The position numbers and the translations under genes are program-made. 64,000 nt of DNA, taken from assembly GCA_963807425.1 (NCBI GenBank), contig CAWEBZ010000003.1:1-64000 (forward strand), given 5' to 3'. The stretch is from VRUE01 sp963807425. GTDB lineage: Bacteria > Actinomycetota > Thermoleophilia > Solirubrobacterales > 70-9. Below the pieces are notes generated by a model. That model was not told the DNA's origin. It saw only the letters and a program-made list of their open reading frames with translations, and searched no databases. Positions 45,701 to 53,111 of the stretch are shown in pieces (position 1 is the stretch's first letter; every line of letters begins with the position of its first letter).

Positions 45701-46152
45701 GCCACATCAGAACCGTCTGCACCAGGGTCCAGTTCCGAGCCAACCAGTGCCCGGCCGGCTCGATCTACGGCCACGCCAAGGCGACCACGCCGCTCTTCGA
45801 CGAAGTACTCGAAGGGCCGGTCTACCTTAGGTCCAACGGAGGCGAAAGGCTGCTTCCGGACCTCGTCGTCTCCCTCGACGGCAAAATCGACGTCGCCCTG
45901 GCCGGCTTCGTCGACTCGGTTAAAGGCAGGGTCCGCAATACCTTCGACGTCATCCCCGACGCCCCCGTGACCAAGTTCGTGCTCAACATGCGCGGCGGCA
46001 AGAAGGGCCTTTTGGTCAACCATCTCGACCTCTGCGAGATCACTTCCAGGGCAGACGTGAAGCTGGTCGGCCAGAACGGCAAGGTCGCCCAGAGCAGGCC
46101 GAAGATGGGGACCTCGTGCAAAGGAAAAGCAAGAAGCAAACGTATTCGCTAG
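42799..46152 (+). CDS. Very large secreted repeat protein, function unknown
   Basis: 1117 residues from ATG 42799, 9 bp after the previous stop. A hydrophobic segment (about 20-42) is followed by long beta-rich repeats with recurring phrases such as LTVDLPAGFVGNPTALGEC, ANQCPPSSQVGRIDLH and CPVASQIGTVSAGVG. These repeat at intervals along the chain, with paired cysteines. The C-terminus is basic. The modules read like tandem Ig- or DUF11-like domains with disulfides. It is probably on the surface with the two preceding genes; no enzymatic motif is seen. Confidence 0.7.
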   Translation: MTKQTTTMPIATRYSAPSRICIHLLAFLGFCGVVMGMSPAVGKAAAPQWDLSLHHNEGHFAPGAINEYWLDVRNIGDAASSGQMKVAIAFPPGMSLHAVVDSGPRGHLGNPPAGWSCAGSPGDALVTCTWIAAAIQPGAWASPPPISNGGRAPGLLIDVAVAPQATGVLTPVASVSGGGAPDADIEEEPTIVSPDPAKFGIVPETWKADFHQPDANTPVRQAGAHPYQADFAFDMNSIINAEASKDLPPAATAFRRVFTSSGTLRNLTVDLPAGFVGNPTALGECSEVQLNANQCPPSSQVGRIDLHVAPPGIGDAALDLHQAVYNMRHPRGVITDFAFSISAVITVHIRSGLDASDYHVTTTVPNTFETALYDQKLTIWGVPADPRHDIDRCTLSSEQGIGSTIRDDGSRCATDLPVKPFITMPGQCQQSDDITVRRVESWQDSGVYGPQMDWPQPGFQQTGCEKLRFDPRVSIHPVSQAANTPTGLDVHIQVPQNENPNALDTAHVKSTVVTFPKGMTLSPSFADGLQACGLDQIGLGTNDPISCPDASRIGTVDLTTPLLPNPLEGSMFLAKQKENPFGSLLAMYLVIHDTEDRGVLLKVPGRIDLDQKTGQIVTTFDQLPQLPFDDLSLRFRSGPRAPLINPASCGTKTIGIEVVSHAQPDVALDASDSYEVLEGPAGHPCVNSEAERPFDPKISGGTLNPQAGSFSPFLFRMTRTDADQELSQIGVTVPPGLTAKLAGIPFCSDAAISAISSELATGLGELGAPHCPVASQIGTVSAGVGAGLGPNYFPGKIYLAGPYKGAPLSLAVVIASLAGPFDLGNVVVRTALHVNPETAQVRALSDPFPLIFHGVLLRVRDVRINLDRNDLTLNPTNCDPLAIDAHLTGTGGDILTTADDTVADRSERFQVANCANLPFKPKLSFKLKGGTKRGQFPAFQAVLKARPGDANIAKSTVVLPRSEFIEQGHIRTVCTRVQFRANQCPAGSIYGHAKATTPLFDEVLEGPVYLRSNGGERLLPDLVVSLDGKIDVALAGFVDSVKGRVRNTFDVIPDAPVTKFVLNMRGGKKGLLVNHLDLCEITSRADVKLVGQNGKVAQSRPKMGTSCKGKARSKRIR

Positions 46153-46230
46153 ACGGTTCGACACGCCGCACCGTCAGGCACTTGCCGTAACCAGATGAGT
46201 TGGGGTGCCATCCGCGAATAGCGGCATGCT

Positions 46231-46689
46231 TTGCCGACTTTGAGACGGGATTCGTCTTACTTCAGCGTGGCGGGGGTTGCCCTTGGCCAGGAGATGGGCA
46301 GGCTGCGGAGGCTGCCTGTGTTCGCTGACGGGCCCCTTGCCATGCGCGAGCCCGAGCTCAAGGTGCGGCGTGCGCGCCGGCGCCCGAACCGTCTCGGCTT
46401 CGCTGTGCCGAGCCAGTTCCGTCTCTCGGTCACCGCCTACCCGGGAATCCGCGCCGGCGACGTTCTGGAGACGCTTCTTCACGAGCTGGTGCACCTGCAC
46501 GTTGGGCGTGCCGCGGAGCCACATGCCTGGCACGGCGAGACCTTCGGGGGAACGCTGGCGCGGGCAATGGATCAGGGCTACGGGATCGTCGGGCTGATAC
46601 CGCGAAGCACCACTCACGGTGTCTACGCGGAGGCGATCGAGCGAGCAAGGCTCGCCAGCGTCGAGCCGCTCCAATTGCAGATGCGATGA
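46231..46689 (+). CDS. SprT-like zinc metalloprotease-fold protein
   Basis: 152 residues from TTG 46231. A zinc-binding HELVHLHVG (HExxH) is near 89-97, followed by HAWHGETFGGTLA. This resembles SprT/Spartan-type domains, which cleave protein-DNA crosslinks in eukaryotes, but in bacteria the role is uncertain. The start could instead be GTG 46267 or ATG 46294. The stop overlaps the next gene by 4 bp. Confidence 0.75.
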   Translation: MPTLRRDSSYFSVAGVALGQEMGRLRRLPVFADGPLAMREPELKVRRARRRPNRLGFAVPSQFRLSVTAYPGIRAGDVLETLLHELVHLHVGRAAEPHAWHGETFGGTLARAMDQGYGIVGLIPRSTTHGVYAEAIERARLASVEPLQLQMR

Positions 46690-47876
46690 AGGCGCTCTCC
46701 GGCGATCGTCCTCAGATCTCCACGCTCGTACGCCCCCGCGAGTTCGCACGGGCGGTCACGCCGCTGGAGCTGTTCTTCGACCTCGTCTACGTCTTCACGG
46801 TTAGCCAGCTCGCGCATCACCTGCTCGAGCACGTCGATGCGCAGGGCATGATCCAGACGCTGGTTCTGACCCTCGCGGTGATGTACGCGTGGTTCATGAC
46901 TGTGTGGACCTCGAACTGGCTCGACGTCGACCGCCAGCCTGTTCGGCTACTGCTGCTCTGCCTGATGTTCGCCAGCCTGCTGATGGCCACCTCGATCTCG
47001 GGGGCGTTCGCCGATCGCGCCGGCCTCTTCGTCGTCGGCTATCTCTCGATCCAGCTGGGCCGGACGGCATTCGCGGTCGTCGCCTTCCGCGGCCACCGGC
47101 TCCAGGCGCACTTCGTCAACGCCCTGGTCTGGGAGATCGGCACCGCTCCGCTCTGGATCGCGGGAATCGCCGCCGATGGCGACGCCCGCCTCGGGCTCTG
47201 GGCGGTCGCGACGCTGATCACCTACGGCGGCGTGATCGCCGGCCACCCGCTGCCCGGCCGCAGGAGTCCCTTCAGCTCCGACAGCCAGATCTACGCCGAG
47301 CACCTGCTCGAGCGCTTCCGGCTCTTCTTCCTGATCGCGCTCGGCGAGACGGTCCTGACCATCGGCAACGCCTTTGTCGATCAGCCGGTCCAGGCAGACC
47401 GCCTTCTGGTCCTCGGTGTCGCATTCGCCGGCACGGTCGCGCTCTGGTGGTGCTATTTCCATCGCGCCGAGGGCATCGGCATGAGCGCCGCCGCGGGGGC
47501 CTCCGACTCGCGGATAGTCGCCGTGGGCAACTACGCCCTGATCCTGATGGTGATCGGCATCGTCGCGATCGCCGTCGGCGACGAGCTGGCGATCGCCCAC
47601 CCCCACGACCCGACTACCCTCAGCAGCGCTGTCCTGATCTTCGGCGGCCCAGCGATCTTCCTGCTCGCTCAGCTAGGGTTCATGCGAAGAGCAACCGGAC
47701 GCGCACCAAGATCCCGGATCCTCGCCTGCGTCGGCCTGATCGTGCTGGGCTTTGCCACCGCCCCGCTTGGCCTCCTCGCCTCGGTCATCGCCTCGACCGC
47801 TGTCTTGGTGGCAGTGGCGGTCAGTGACACTCGTCCTGCGGCGAGCCAGACCGAATTATCAGAAGTCAGCGCTTAG
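46686..47876 (+). CDS. Low-temperature-requirement A (LtrA)-like membrane protein
   Basis: 396 residues with around ten or eleven membrane helices. The N-terminal TPLELFFDLVYVFTVSQLAHHL (about 25-46) is the LtrA signature, and ERFRLFFLIALGETVLTIG (near 210-228) is the other conserved segment. The family was named for low-temperature growth in Listeria; the molecular role is unknown. It is translationally coupled to the SprT-like gene and is the last gene before the tRNA fragment. Confidence 0.88.
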   Translation: MKALSGDRPQISTLVRPREFARAVTPLELFFDLVYVFTVSQLAHHLLEHVDAQGMIQTLVLTLAVMYAWFMTVWTSNWLDVDRQPVRLLLLCLMFASLLMATSISGAFADRAGLFVVGYLSIQLGRTAFAVVAFRGHRLQAHFVNALVWEIGTAPLWIAGIAADGDARLGLWAVATLITYGGVIAGHPLPGRRSPFSSDSQIYAEHLLERFRLFFLIALGETVLTIGNAFVDQPVQADRLLVLGVAFAGTVALWWCYFHRAEGIGMSAAAGASDSRIVAVGNYALILMVIGIVAIAVGDELAIAHPHDPTTLSSAVLIFGGPAIFLLAQLGFMRRATGRAPRSRILACVGLIVLGFATAPLGLLASVIASTAVLVAVAVSDTRPAASQTELSEVSA

Positions 47877-47932
47877 CCGCCGTGAAATACCTATTCAGAC
47901 CGCTCTTAGCCCCTATCCCGTAGCTTGACCAG

Positions 47933-47968
47933 AGCCGACGCCCGGATTTGAACCGGGGGACCCCTTCA
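47933..47968 (-). repeat. Partial copy of the 3' half of tRNA-Thr (att-like direct repeat, left)
   Basis: 36 bases matching 48716-48750, apart from one extra G in a G-run. It corresponds to the T-arm, acceptor strand and 3' side of the anticodon stem of the tRNA-Thr on the same strand. Such half-tRNA copies are the usual trace of integration at a tRNA gene. It bounds a 0.75-kb stretch with Doc-family genes. Confidence 0.85.
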
Positions 47969-48017
47969 AGTTGGGGAAATATTTCGGGCACGGAATCCGG
48001 CTGCAACAATAGGGGCC

Positions 48018-48170
48018 GTGGAGCCACAGGCGCCGACAACTCCGAAGGGCAAATCAACCCCCAAGCCCGATCTGAAGTCTGGGCTTCCTGGTACGCCCGA
48101 GGGGCAGCGCCGAGACCTTCGCGCAGCGATGAAGAAGCACGCCGAGACGCTCCGGCGCCTGGGTCAATAG
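48018..48170 (+). CDS. Small protein upstream of Doc, candidate antitoxin
   Basis: 50 residues from GTG 48018. The N-terminal half is Pro/Thr/Lys-rich (MEPQAPTTPKGKSTPKPDL) and the C-terminal half is a likely helix (PEGQRRDLRAAMKKHAETL). It ends 15 bp before the Doc ATG. A short gene directly upstream of a Doc toxin is the position of Phd-type antitoxins, but no Phd/YefM fold is recognisable at this length, so the role is inferred from position. Confidence 0.55.
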   Translation: MEPQAPTTPKGKSTPKPDLKSGLPGTPEGQRRDLRAAMKKHAETLRRLGQ

Positions 48171-48185
48171 CGCTGCCGAGCAAGC

Positions 48186-48587
48186 ATGGTCTACTACCTC
48201 GAGTTCGGCGATTACTGCCGCATTGCCACAGAGATTCTCGGCCTCGAGCCCGAGCAGATCGCTGAGTTGCCCAACATCGGCTTGGCCGACTCAGCGCTAG
48301 CCGCGCCTCGCGCTGGGTTTGGGGACTTCGAGGCGTATCCGACCTTGATCGAGAAGGCCGCGGTTCTGGTCGAGCGGCTGGCGCGCAACCACCCGCTGCC
48401 CGACGGCAACAAGCGGGCGGCCTTCCTGGCCTTGGAGCGCTTCCTCGCAGTCAATGGACGCCCGCTCCTCGATGCGGATCCGGATACCGACGTGCCGATG
48501 GTCGAGAGGATCGCCGCCGGTGATGCGACTCCAGTCGAGGTGGCGAGATGGCTGGAGGCTAGGACGGCAACCTCAACGGGCGACTAG
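48186..48587 (+). CDS. doc: Doc-family (Fic/Doc) toxin
   Basis: 133 residues. The Fic/Doc motif is NHPLPDGNKRAAF, residues 68-80, with His69, Asp73, Asn75, Lys76 and Arg77. The Lys in place of the second Gly of Fic (HPFx[D/E]GNGR) marks Doc, which phosphorylates EF-Tu and stops translation. The rest is helical. It lies between the tRNA-Thr repeats, downstream of a short gene in antitoxin position. No integrase is in the island. Confidence 0.88.
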   Translation: MVYYLEFGDYCRIATEILGLEPEQIAELPNIGLADSALAAPRAGFGDFEAYPTLIEKAAVLVERLARNHPLPDGNKRAAFLALERFLAVNGRPLLDADPDTDVPMVERIAAGDATPVEVARWLEARTATSTGD

Positions 48588-48715
48588 CGCACGAGCGAAA
48601 ACCGAGCCATAGGCCGTTCGGATGCTGTTCGCTATTACACCGGCTGCCGGGTTGCCCGCAAAAGAGGCAGAACCTCCTGTCTTGCTTCGCTGGCATCGAC
48701 GCTGCGAGACTAGAA

Positions 48716-48788
48716 AGCCGACGCCCGGATTTGAACCGGGGACCCCTTCATTACGAGTGAAGTGCTCTACCAGCTGAGCTACGTCGGC
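48716..48788 (-). tRNA. tRNA-Thr (anticodon CGT)
   Basis: Acceptor stem GCCGACG/CGTCGGC with seven pairs, D-arm AGCTCAGCTGGTAGAGC, anticodon stem CTTCA/TGAAG around loop CTCGTAA (anticodon CGT), and T-arm CCCCGGTTCAAATCCGGGG-like. There is no encoded CCA. Its 3' half is repeated at 47933, on the 3' side of the gene, as expected for an integration target. Confidence 0.95.
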
Positions 48789-48850
48789 GGGAGGCCCCAT
48801 TGTAGGAGTGGGGGAGGGTTTCCGTCGCGGCTGGGGTCGATGATGCGGGG

Positions 48851-49459
48851 GTGTCCAGAGTCGGCGCGGCGAAGCACCGGGAGGAGAACGAGATCGAGTT
48901 CTCGCGGATCGTCGCCTTCAGCGACGGGGTCTTCGCGATCGCGATCACGCTGCTGGTCCTCAACCTCGGCGTTCCCGAGCACATCCGCGGCGACGATCTC
49001 ACCAAGTCGCTGCTGGATCAGAAGCAGGACCTCTTCGCCTACGCGCTCAGCTTCGCGGTGATCGGCCGCTTCTGGATCATCCACCACCGTTTCTTCGGCG
49101 ACGTGATCGGCTTCGACGGCAGGCTGATCGGGCTCAACCTCTTCTACCTCGCCTGGATCGTGCTGATCCCGTTCAGCAGCCAGGTCCTCGGCGACCACGC
49201 CGGCGACACCGGTGCCGTCGTCCTCTACGCGGCCAACCTCGCCGGTGTCGTGCTTGCCGGCATGCTGCTGTTCGTCGACGCGCGCCGGGCCGGCCTCGCC
49301 CGCACCGATCCCGACGAGGCCCAGGAGTCGCTGCGCATCTCGCTGCTGATCGCCACGATCTTCCTTGCCTCGATCCCGGTGGCGTTCGTTAATCCCCACC
49401 TCGCTCCGTACCTCTGGCTTGCCCTCTTCGCCGGCCGCCTCTTCCGCAAGCGAACGTAG
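48851..49459 (+). CDS. TMEM175-like (DUF1211) membrane protein
   Basis: 202 residues from GTG 48851. The FSDGVFAIAITLLVL motif near 23-37 is the signature of TMEM175/DUF1211 channel proteins, and a RFWIIHHRFFGDV segment follows. About six membrane helices are predicted. Bacterial members form tetrameric K+-selective channels. It stands alone between the tRNA and the ThiF gene. Confidence 0.88.
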   Translation: MSRVGAAKHREENEIEFSRIVAFSDGVFAIAITLLVLNLGVPEHIRGDDLTKSLLDQKQDLFAYALSFAVIGRFWIIHHRFFGDVIGFDGRLIGLNLFYLAWIVLIPFSSQVLGDHAGDTGAVVLYAANLAGVVLAGMLLFVDARRAGLARTDPDEAQESLRISLLIATIFLASIPVAFVNPHLAPYLWLALFAGRLFRKRT

Positions 49460-49486
49460 CGCTGCGCACTCAAGCTCTGACCCGGG

Positions 49487-50584
49487 CTAGGCCTTCTGCA
49501 GGGCTTTGCCTGCTGCCGGCTGTAGGTCGCCGCAGACCGGGCAGCCAGGCTCGGGGACGACGGGCTCGCGTTCGACCTCCATCGTGCGCAGGTCGTAGGA
49601 GAGCGCGACACCGAGCGTTGAGGGCTTGGTCAGGCCGGTCAGTTGGTGCAGAACGTCGAGACCAACGTGTCCGCCAATGAATCCGCATACGGGCGCCAGC
49701 GTGGCGACTGGCGATTGCTTGGCTCGGTGCTGCTCGATGGCGACGTCAAAGAGCGGGTAGGCGCGCCGGTAGCTGGTCTCCTGGCATACGAAGCACCCGG
49801 TCTGTCCGGGGACATAAAGCGGTCCCACTCTGGCAAACGGGGGGAAGTGGCTCATCGCGATGAAGGGGATGCCAGTGCCGAAGCAGGCGGAGTTGACCCA
49901 GAGCTCGATGTCATGAGCTGGCCAGTCGCAAGCCTCGATCACGATGTCGCAACCGTCAATTGCCTCGCGAACCGCGGCTTCGCTGCCCATGCGCTCGGCC
50001 CTCACCTCGAGCCGCATCTTCGGGTTGAGGGTGGCGAGACGCGCTGCCGCAGCCTCGACCTTGAGCCTGCCGACATCGTTCTCGGTGTAGAGGACCTGTC
50101 GGCTCAGATTTGACAGCTCGACTCGGTCGAAGTCGACGAGCCGCATCTCGCCGATCCCAGAGCAGGCGAGGTTCAGCGCCGACCAGCCGCCGAGGCCACC
50201 TACGCCGAGAACCGCGACCTTGGCGCCTTCGAGTCTTGCCTGGCTTTGGGATGGAGTCGGTCCCTCGGTGACGTCGCTGAAGTAGCGGAGCTGGCGATCG
50301 AAGCGGTGGATTGTGTCGTCGGCGATCAGGTCGTCGTCTGCCGCATCCTCGACCACGCCCAGCTCCTCGAGCTGGGCAAGCAGATCACCGACCTCTTCTT
50401 CGCCGAACTCGGCGTCCAGCTGCTCACGGCTGCGCTGGCCGTCGAGGGCGGCAAGCAGCCGCTTCCCCTCGTCGTCGGGCTGCTCGATGTGGATGTCGGC
50501 ACCGGCGCTGGGCCGGAGCAGGTAGAGGTCGCCGTCGGGCGACTCGAGCTTCTGGGTTGTGCGCTTGATTCGCGGTCGGTTCAT
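49487..50584 (-). CDS. ThiF/MccB-like adenylating enzyme with N-terminal RRE-like domain
   Basis: 365 residues. Residues about 40-80 (RLLAALDGQRSREQLDAEFGEEEVGDLLAQL) look like a PqqD-type RiPP recognition element. The E1 domain follows: ATP-binding GVGGLGG near 127-133, VDFDRVELSNLSRQVLY near 150-166, and zinc Cys pairs CFVC and CPVC. This arrangement is that of MccB and of TOMM-associated ThiF proteins, which activate peptides. No biosynthetic partner, transporter or obvious precursor is near; a 13-codon ORF at 50670 is divergent. Confidence 0.75.
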   Translation of the reverse strand: MNRPRIKRTTQKLESPDGDLYLLRPSAGADIHIEQPDDEGKRLLAALDGQRSREQLDAEFGEEEVGDLLAQLEELGVVEDAADDDLIADDTIHRFDRQLRYFSDVTEGPTPSQSQARLEGAKVAVLGVGGLGGWSALNLACSGIGEMRLVDFDRVELSNLSRQVLYTENDVGRLKVEAAAARLATLNPKMRLEVRAERMGSEAAVREAIDGCDIVIEACDWPAHDIELWVNSACFGTGIPFIAMSHFPPFARVGPLYVPGQTGCFVCQETSYRRAYPLFDVAIEQHRAKQSPVATLAPVCGFIGGHVGLDVLHQLTGLTKPSTLGVALSYDLRTMEVEREPVVPEPGCPVCGDLQPAAGKALQKA

Positions 50585-50656
50585 GGCGGCAATGCCCTCC
50601 TGCCCCGGAGGACACTGCTTAGACCAGCATTTTGCTCAGATTTGTTTCAAGTAGTC

Positions 50657-50711
50657 GGAGGAAATTTGGATGAGAGGGGATACTTTTTGGTACGCCAAGC
50701 GTTCTATCTAG
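50657..50711 (+). other. 13-codon ORF with strong ribosome-binding site
   Basis: GGAGGA (50657-50662) is 7 bp ahead of an ATG at 50670, which encodes MRGDTFWYAKRSI before a TAG at 50709-50711. It lies between the divergent RRE-ThiF gene and the winged-helix gene at 50747. It may be a leader peptide for the latter, or a chance match; a peptide substrate for the ThiF enzyme is only a speculation. Confidence 0.25.
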
Positions 50712-50746
50712 GTATCACCCACTGGAGAGCGTAGAGAGGAGACCCC

Positions 50747-51421
50747 TTGGCCGATAAGGCGATAGACCGCCTGTTGAATCAGGGCAGGCTGAGGAAAGTG
50801 ATGGATCAGCGACTGATCAAGGCGCTTTCCCACCCACTGCGGGCGCACGTCCTGGCGACGCTCAACGAGCGGATCGCGAGTCCGATCGAAATAGCGGAGG
50901 AGATCGACCTCGATGTCGCCTTCCTCAGCTATCACGTGCGGGTTCTCAAGGATCTCGGCTGCATTGAGCTGGTTGAAACTGGGCGCAAGCGCGGTGCGAT
51001 CGAGCACTTCTACCAGGCGAAAGCGGCACTCTTCTTCGATGACCGGGAGTGGAAAAAGCTGCCCGCCTCGCTGCGCTCGGACGTGGTCGCGGGCTTGTTT
51101 CAGAGGATCCTTGACGATGCGGTGGGGGCGCTGAAGGCAGGTGTCTTCGGCAGGACCAACAGCCACGTGACCTGGATGCCGATCCTGCTCGACCAACGGG
51201 GGTCTGCGGATACGCAGGCGGTCCTGCGGTGGACGCTGGAGCGACTCTTCGCGATCCAGGCCGAAAGCGCCGAGCGGCTGGCAAAGGCCGGTCAGCGAGG
51301 CACGGCGACGACCGTGGCGCTCGCCGGCTTCGAGACCGGGGTGGCCAGGGACACGCCGGCTACGAGCAAGCGGCGAGCTCCTTCGTCCGGGCGAACACCG
51401 CGTCGAGCATCGGCTCGGTGA
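50747..51421 (+). CDS. ArsR-type winged-helix regulator
   Basis: 224 residues from TTG 50747 (GAGGAG upstream). The winged helix reads MDQRLIKALSHPLRAHVLATLNERIASPIEIAEEIDLDVAFLSYHVRVLKDLGCIELV (about 19-75, read in parts). A helical domain of about 130 residues follows and may bind an effector. It is a paralogue of the gene at 52443 with the same plan. No metal-binding Cys of true ArsR is seen. The end overlaps the convergent glycosylase by 62 bp. Confidence 0.85.
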   Translation: MADKAIDRLLNQGRLRKVMDQRLIKALSHPLRAHVLATLNERIASPIEIAEEIDLDVAFLSYHVRVLKDLGCIELVETGRKRGAIEHFYQAKAALFFDDREWKKLPASLRSDVVAGLFQRILDDAVGALKAGVFGRTNSHVTWMPILLDQRGSADTQAVLRWTLERLFAIQAESAERLAKAGQRGTATTVALAGFETGVARDTPATSKRRAPSSGRTPRRASAR

Positions 51422-52079
51422 GGCGGCCGGTGAAGGTGTTCTGCTGGCTCGGGTGGTAGCAGCCGAGCAGCGTCCAGCTCCCGGCGGCGGTCTCAGCAGC
51501 ATGGCCAAAGCTTGGCCGCGGCCGTGGAACCTCCCCACCGAGAGCCCGAATCGCCCGCAGCGTGCCGTCCCAGGCGAAACCGCCAAGCGCGACGATGACT
51601 TGGCAGCGCTCGAGCAGGGTCAGCTCCCGCTCCAGATAAGGAAGGCAGCTGTCGCGCTCGCCCGGGGTCGGCTTGTTCTCTGGCGGCGCGCAGCGCACCA
51701 CCGCGGTCACATATGCGTCGCGGAGCCGCAGCCCGTCGTCACGGCGCACCGAGTCGGGCTGGTTCGCGTAGCCGGCCCGGTGCAGAGCGGCGTAGAGCCA
51801 GTCGCCGGAGCGGTCGCCGGTGAACATGCGGCCGGTGCGGTTGGCGCCGTGCGCCGCCGGGGCGAGGCCAACGATCGCCAGCCGCGCGGCGGGATCGCCG
51901 AAGCCGTTCAGCGGCCGTGCCCAGTAGTCCTCGCCCTGGAAGCGGCGGGGCGGGTCGGCGGCACGTGCCTCTCTCCACTCGACCAGTCGAGGGCAGACGC
52001 GGCATGTGTGGATCGTCTCCGCCAGGTCGGCGAGCTGCTCGGGATGGGTCGATCTCCCGGATCGTGGCGAGCTGCTCAT
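51360..52079 (-). CDS. Uracil-DNA glycosylase family 5 (UDGb)
   Basis: 239 residues from ATG 52079. Cys residues in HTCRVCPRLVEWR near 22-34 are typical of the iron-sulfur-cluster glycosylases, and GLAPAAHGANRTGRMFTGDRSG (about 71-92, read in parts) is motif 1 of the family 5 type, with Ala-His in the active-site loop instead of the acid. The final CYHPSQQN holds the DNA-binding loop. It should remove uracil (and hypoxanthine) from DNA. It is convergent with one regulator gene and divergent from the other. Confidence 0.9.
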   Translation of the reverse strand: MSSSPRSGRSTHPEQLADLAETIHTCRVCPRLVEWREARAADPPRRFQGEDYWARPLNGFGDPAARLAIVGLAPAAHGANRTGRMFTGDRSGDWLYAALHRAGYANQPDSVRRDDGLRLRDAYVTAVVRCAPPENKPTPGERDSCLPYLERELTLLERCQVIVALGGFAWDGTLRAIRALGGEVPRPRPSFGHAAETAAGSWTLLGCYHPSQQNTFTGRLTEPMLDAVFARTKELAACS

Positions 52080-52442
52080 CCCTGGAATCGAATCACGCTG
52101 GTGTTTTTGCGCCTCCAAGGCGGGGTAAAGGCGCGGGAGAACTCATCTTGGACATCGAGCGCCTCTCCCGCGCCCTTCCCTCTAACGAGTCTTGAAAATC
52201 GAAAGCAGCGGGACTACCTGCTCGGTCTTGCCGATCTTCACCCTGCTCACCCCCTTCAGCGTCAATTTTTGGGACCGGCGTCATCTCCACCGGTCCAATG
52301 CTCTAGACCTATCGATTGCTGGAAAAAGTTCCAGTAATAGACAAGGTAGCCGCAAAAAGCACAATCCGTTTTGCCAAATTGGCTTTGCGACCAATACGAT
52401 GGAGTAGTCCCAAGACCGCGCAACGAATCGGAGGACCCTGCT
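52080..52442. other. Intergenic stretch with three inverted repeats
   Basis: 363 bases between the glycosylase and regulator 2. GGCGCGGGAGA (52130-52140) and TCTCCCGCGCC (52164-52174) are perfect 11-bp arms over 23 nt. GGACCGG (52272-52278) and CCGGTCC (52290-52296) are 7-bp arms. CTGGAA (52319-52324) and TTCCAG (52329-52334) bracket AAAG, and extend to ATTGCTGGAA/TTCCAGTAAT with one mismatch; this last may be an operator for regulator 2. No gene is seen here. Confidence 0.5.
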
Positions 52443-53081
52443 TTGGCCGCAAAGACCAAGACCAAGACGAAGGACAAGAGCACTGGGGTAGACCAGCGCC
52501 TGGTGAAGGCGCTGGCGCATCCGCTACGCGTCCAGATCCTGACCACTCTCAACGAGCGGATGGCGAGCCCCAACGAACTCTCCAAGGAACTCGACGAGGG
52601 CCTGAGCCAGGTCAGTTACCACGTAAAAGTGCTCAAGGACTTCGAGTGCATCGAGATGGTCAAGACCGAGCCGCGGCGCGGCGCGGTCGAGCACTACTAC
52701 CGCGCGACTGCGAGAGCCTTCCTCAGCGACCGCGACTGGCAGAACCTGCCCGACTCGGTCAAGCCGGGCCTGACCGCTTCAGGTCTGCGAATGATCATCG
52801 ACGACGTGGTCGGCGCGATAAACGGCGGTACCTTCAACGCGCGCGAGGACGTCCACATGAGCTGGACTCCTGGTGTCGTCGACGAGCAGGGGTGGGAGGA
52901 GTCCGCTGCCCTGGCAGAGGAGACCCTCGAGCGGGTGCTGGCGATTCAGAGCGAAAGCGCCAAACGGCTTGCGAAGTCCGGTGACGAGGGCATCCCGGCG
53001 ACCATGGTGCTGATGAACTTCGAAGGTCTCGCACCCGACGCCAAGCGGAAGGCGCCGAAAAAGAAGGCCGCCAAGAAGTAG
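52443..53081 (+). CDS. ArsR-type winged-helix regulator, paralogue
   Basis: 212 residues from TTG 52443 with GGAGGA upstream. VDQRLVKALAHPLRVQILTTLNERMASPNELSKELDEGLSQVSYHVKVLKDFECIEMV (read in parts) is the winged helix and is nearly the same as in the gene at 50747, as is the helical part after it. The N-terminus is Lys/Thr-rich and the end Lys-rich. The two genes are probably a duplication, split by the glycosylase. The ligand is unknown. Confidence 0.87.
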   Translation: MAAKTKTKTKDKSTGVDQRLVKALAHPLRVQILTTLNERMASPNELSKELDEGLSQVSYHVKVLKDFECIEMVKTEPRRGAVEHYYRATARAFLSDRDWQNLPDSVKPGLTASGLRMIIDDVVGAINGGTFNAREDVHMSWTPGVVDEQGWEESAALAEETLERVLAIQSESAKRLAKSGDEGIPATMVLMNFEGLAPDAKRKAPKKKAAKK

Positions 53082-53111
53082 CAGGGGCACTTCGGGCTTA
53101 CCAGCCCATAA

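Noticed and set aside
52399..52407. Two-codon ORF (ATG GAG TAG) before regulator 2
   Set aside because: No ribosome-binding site and expected by chance.
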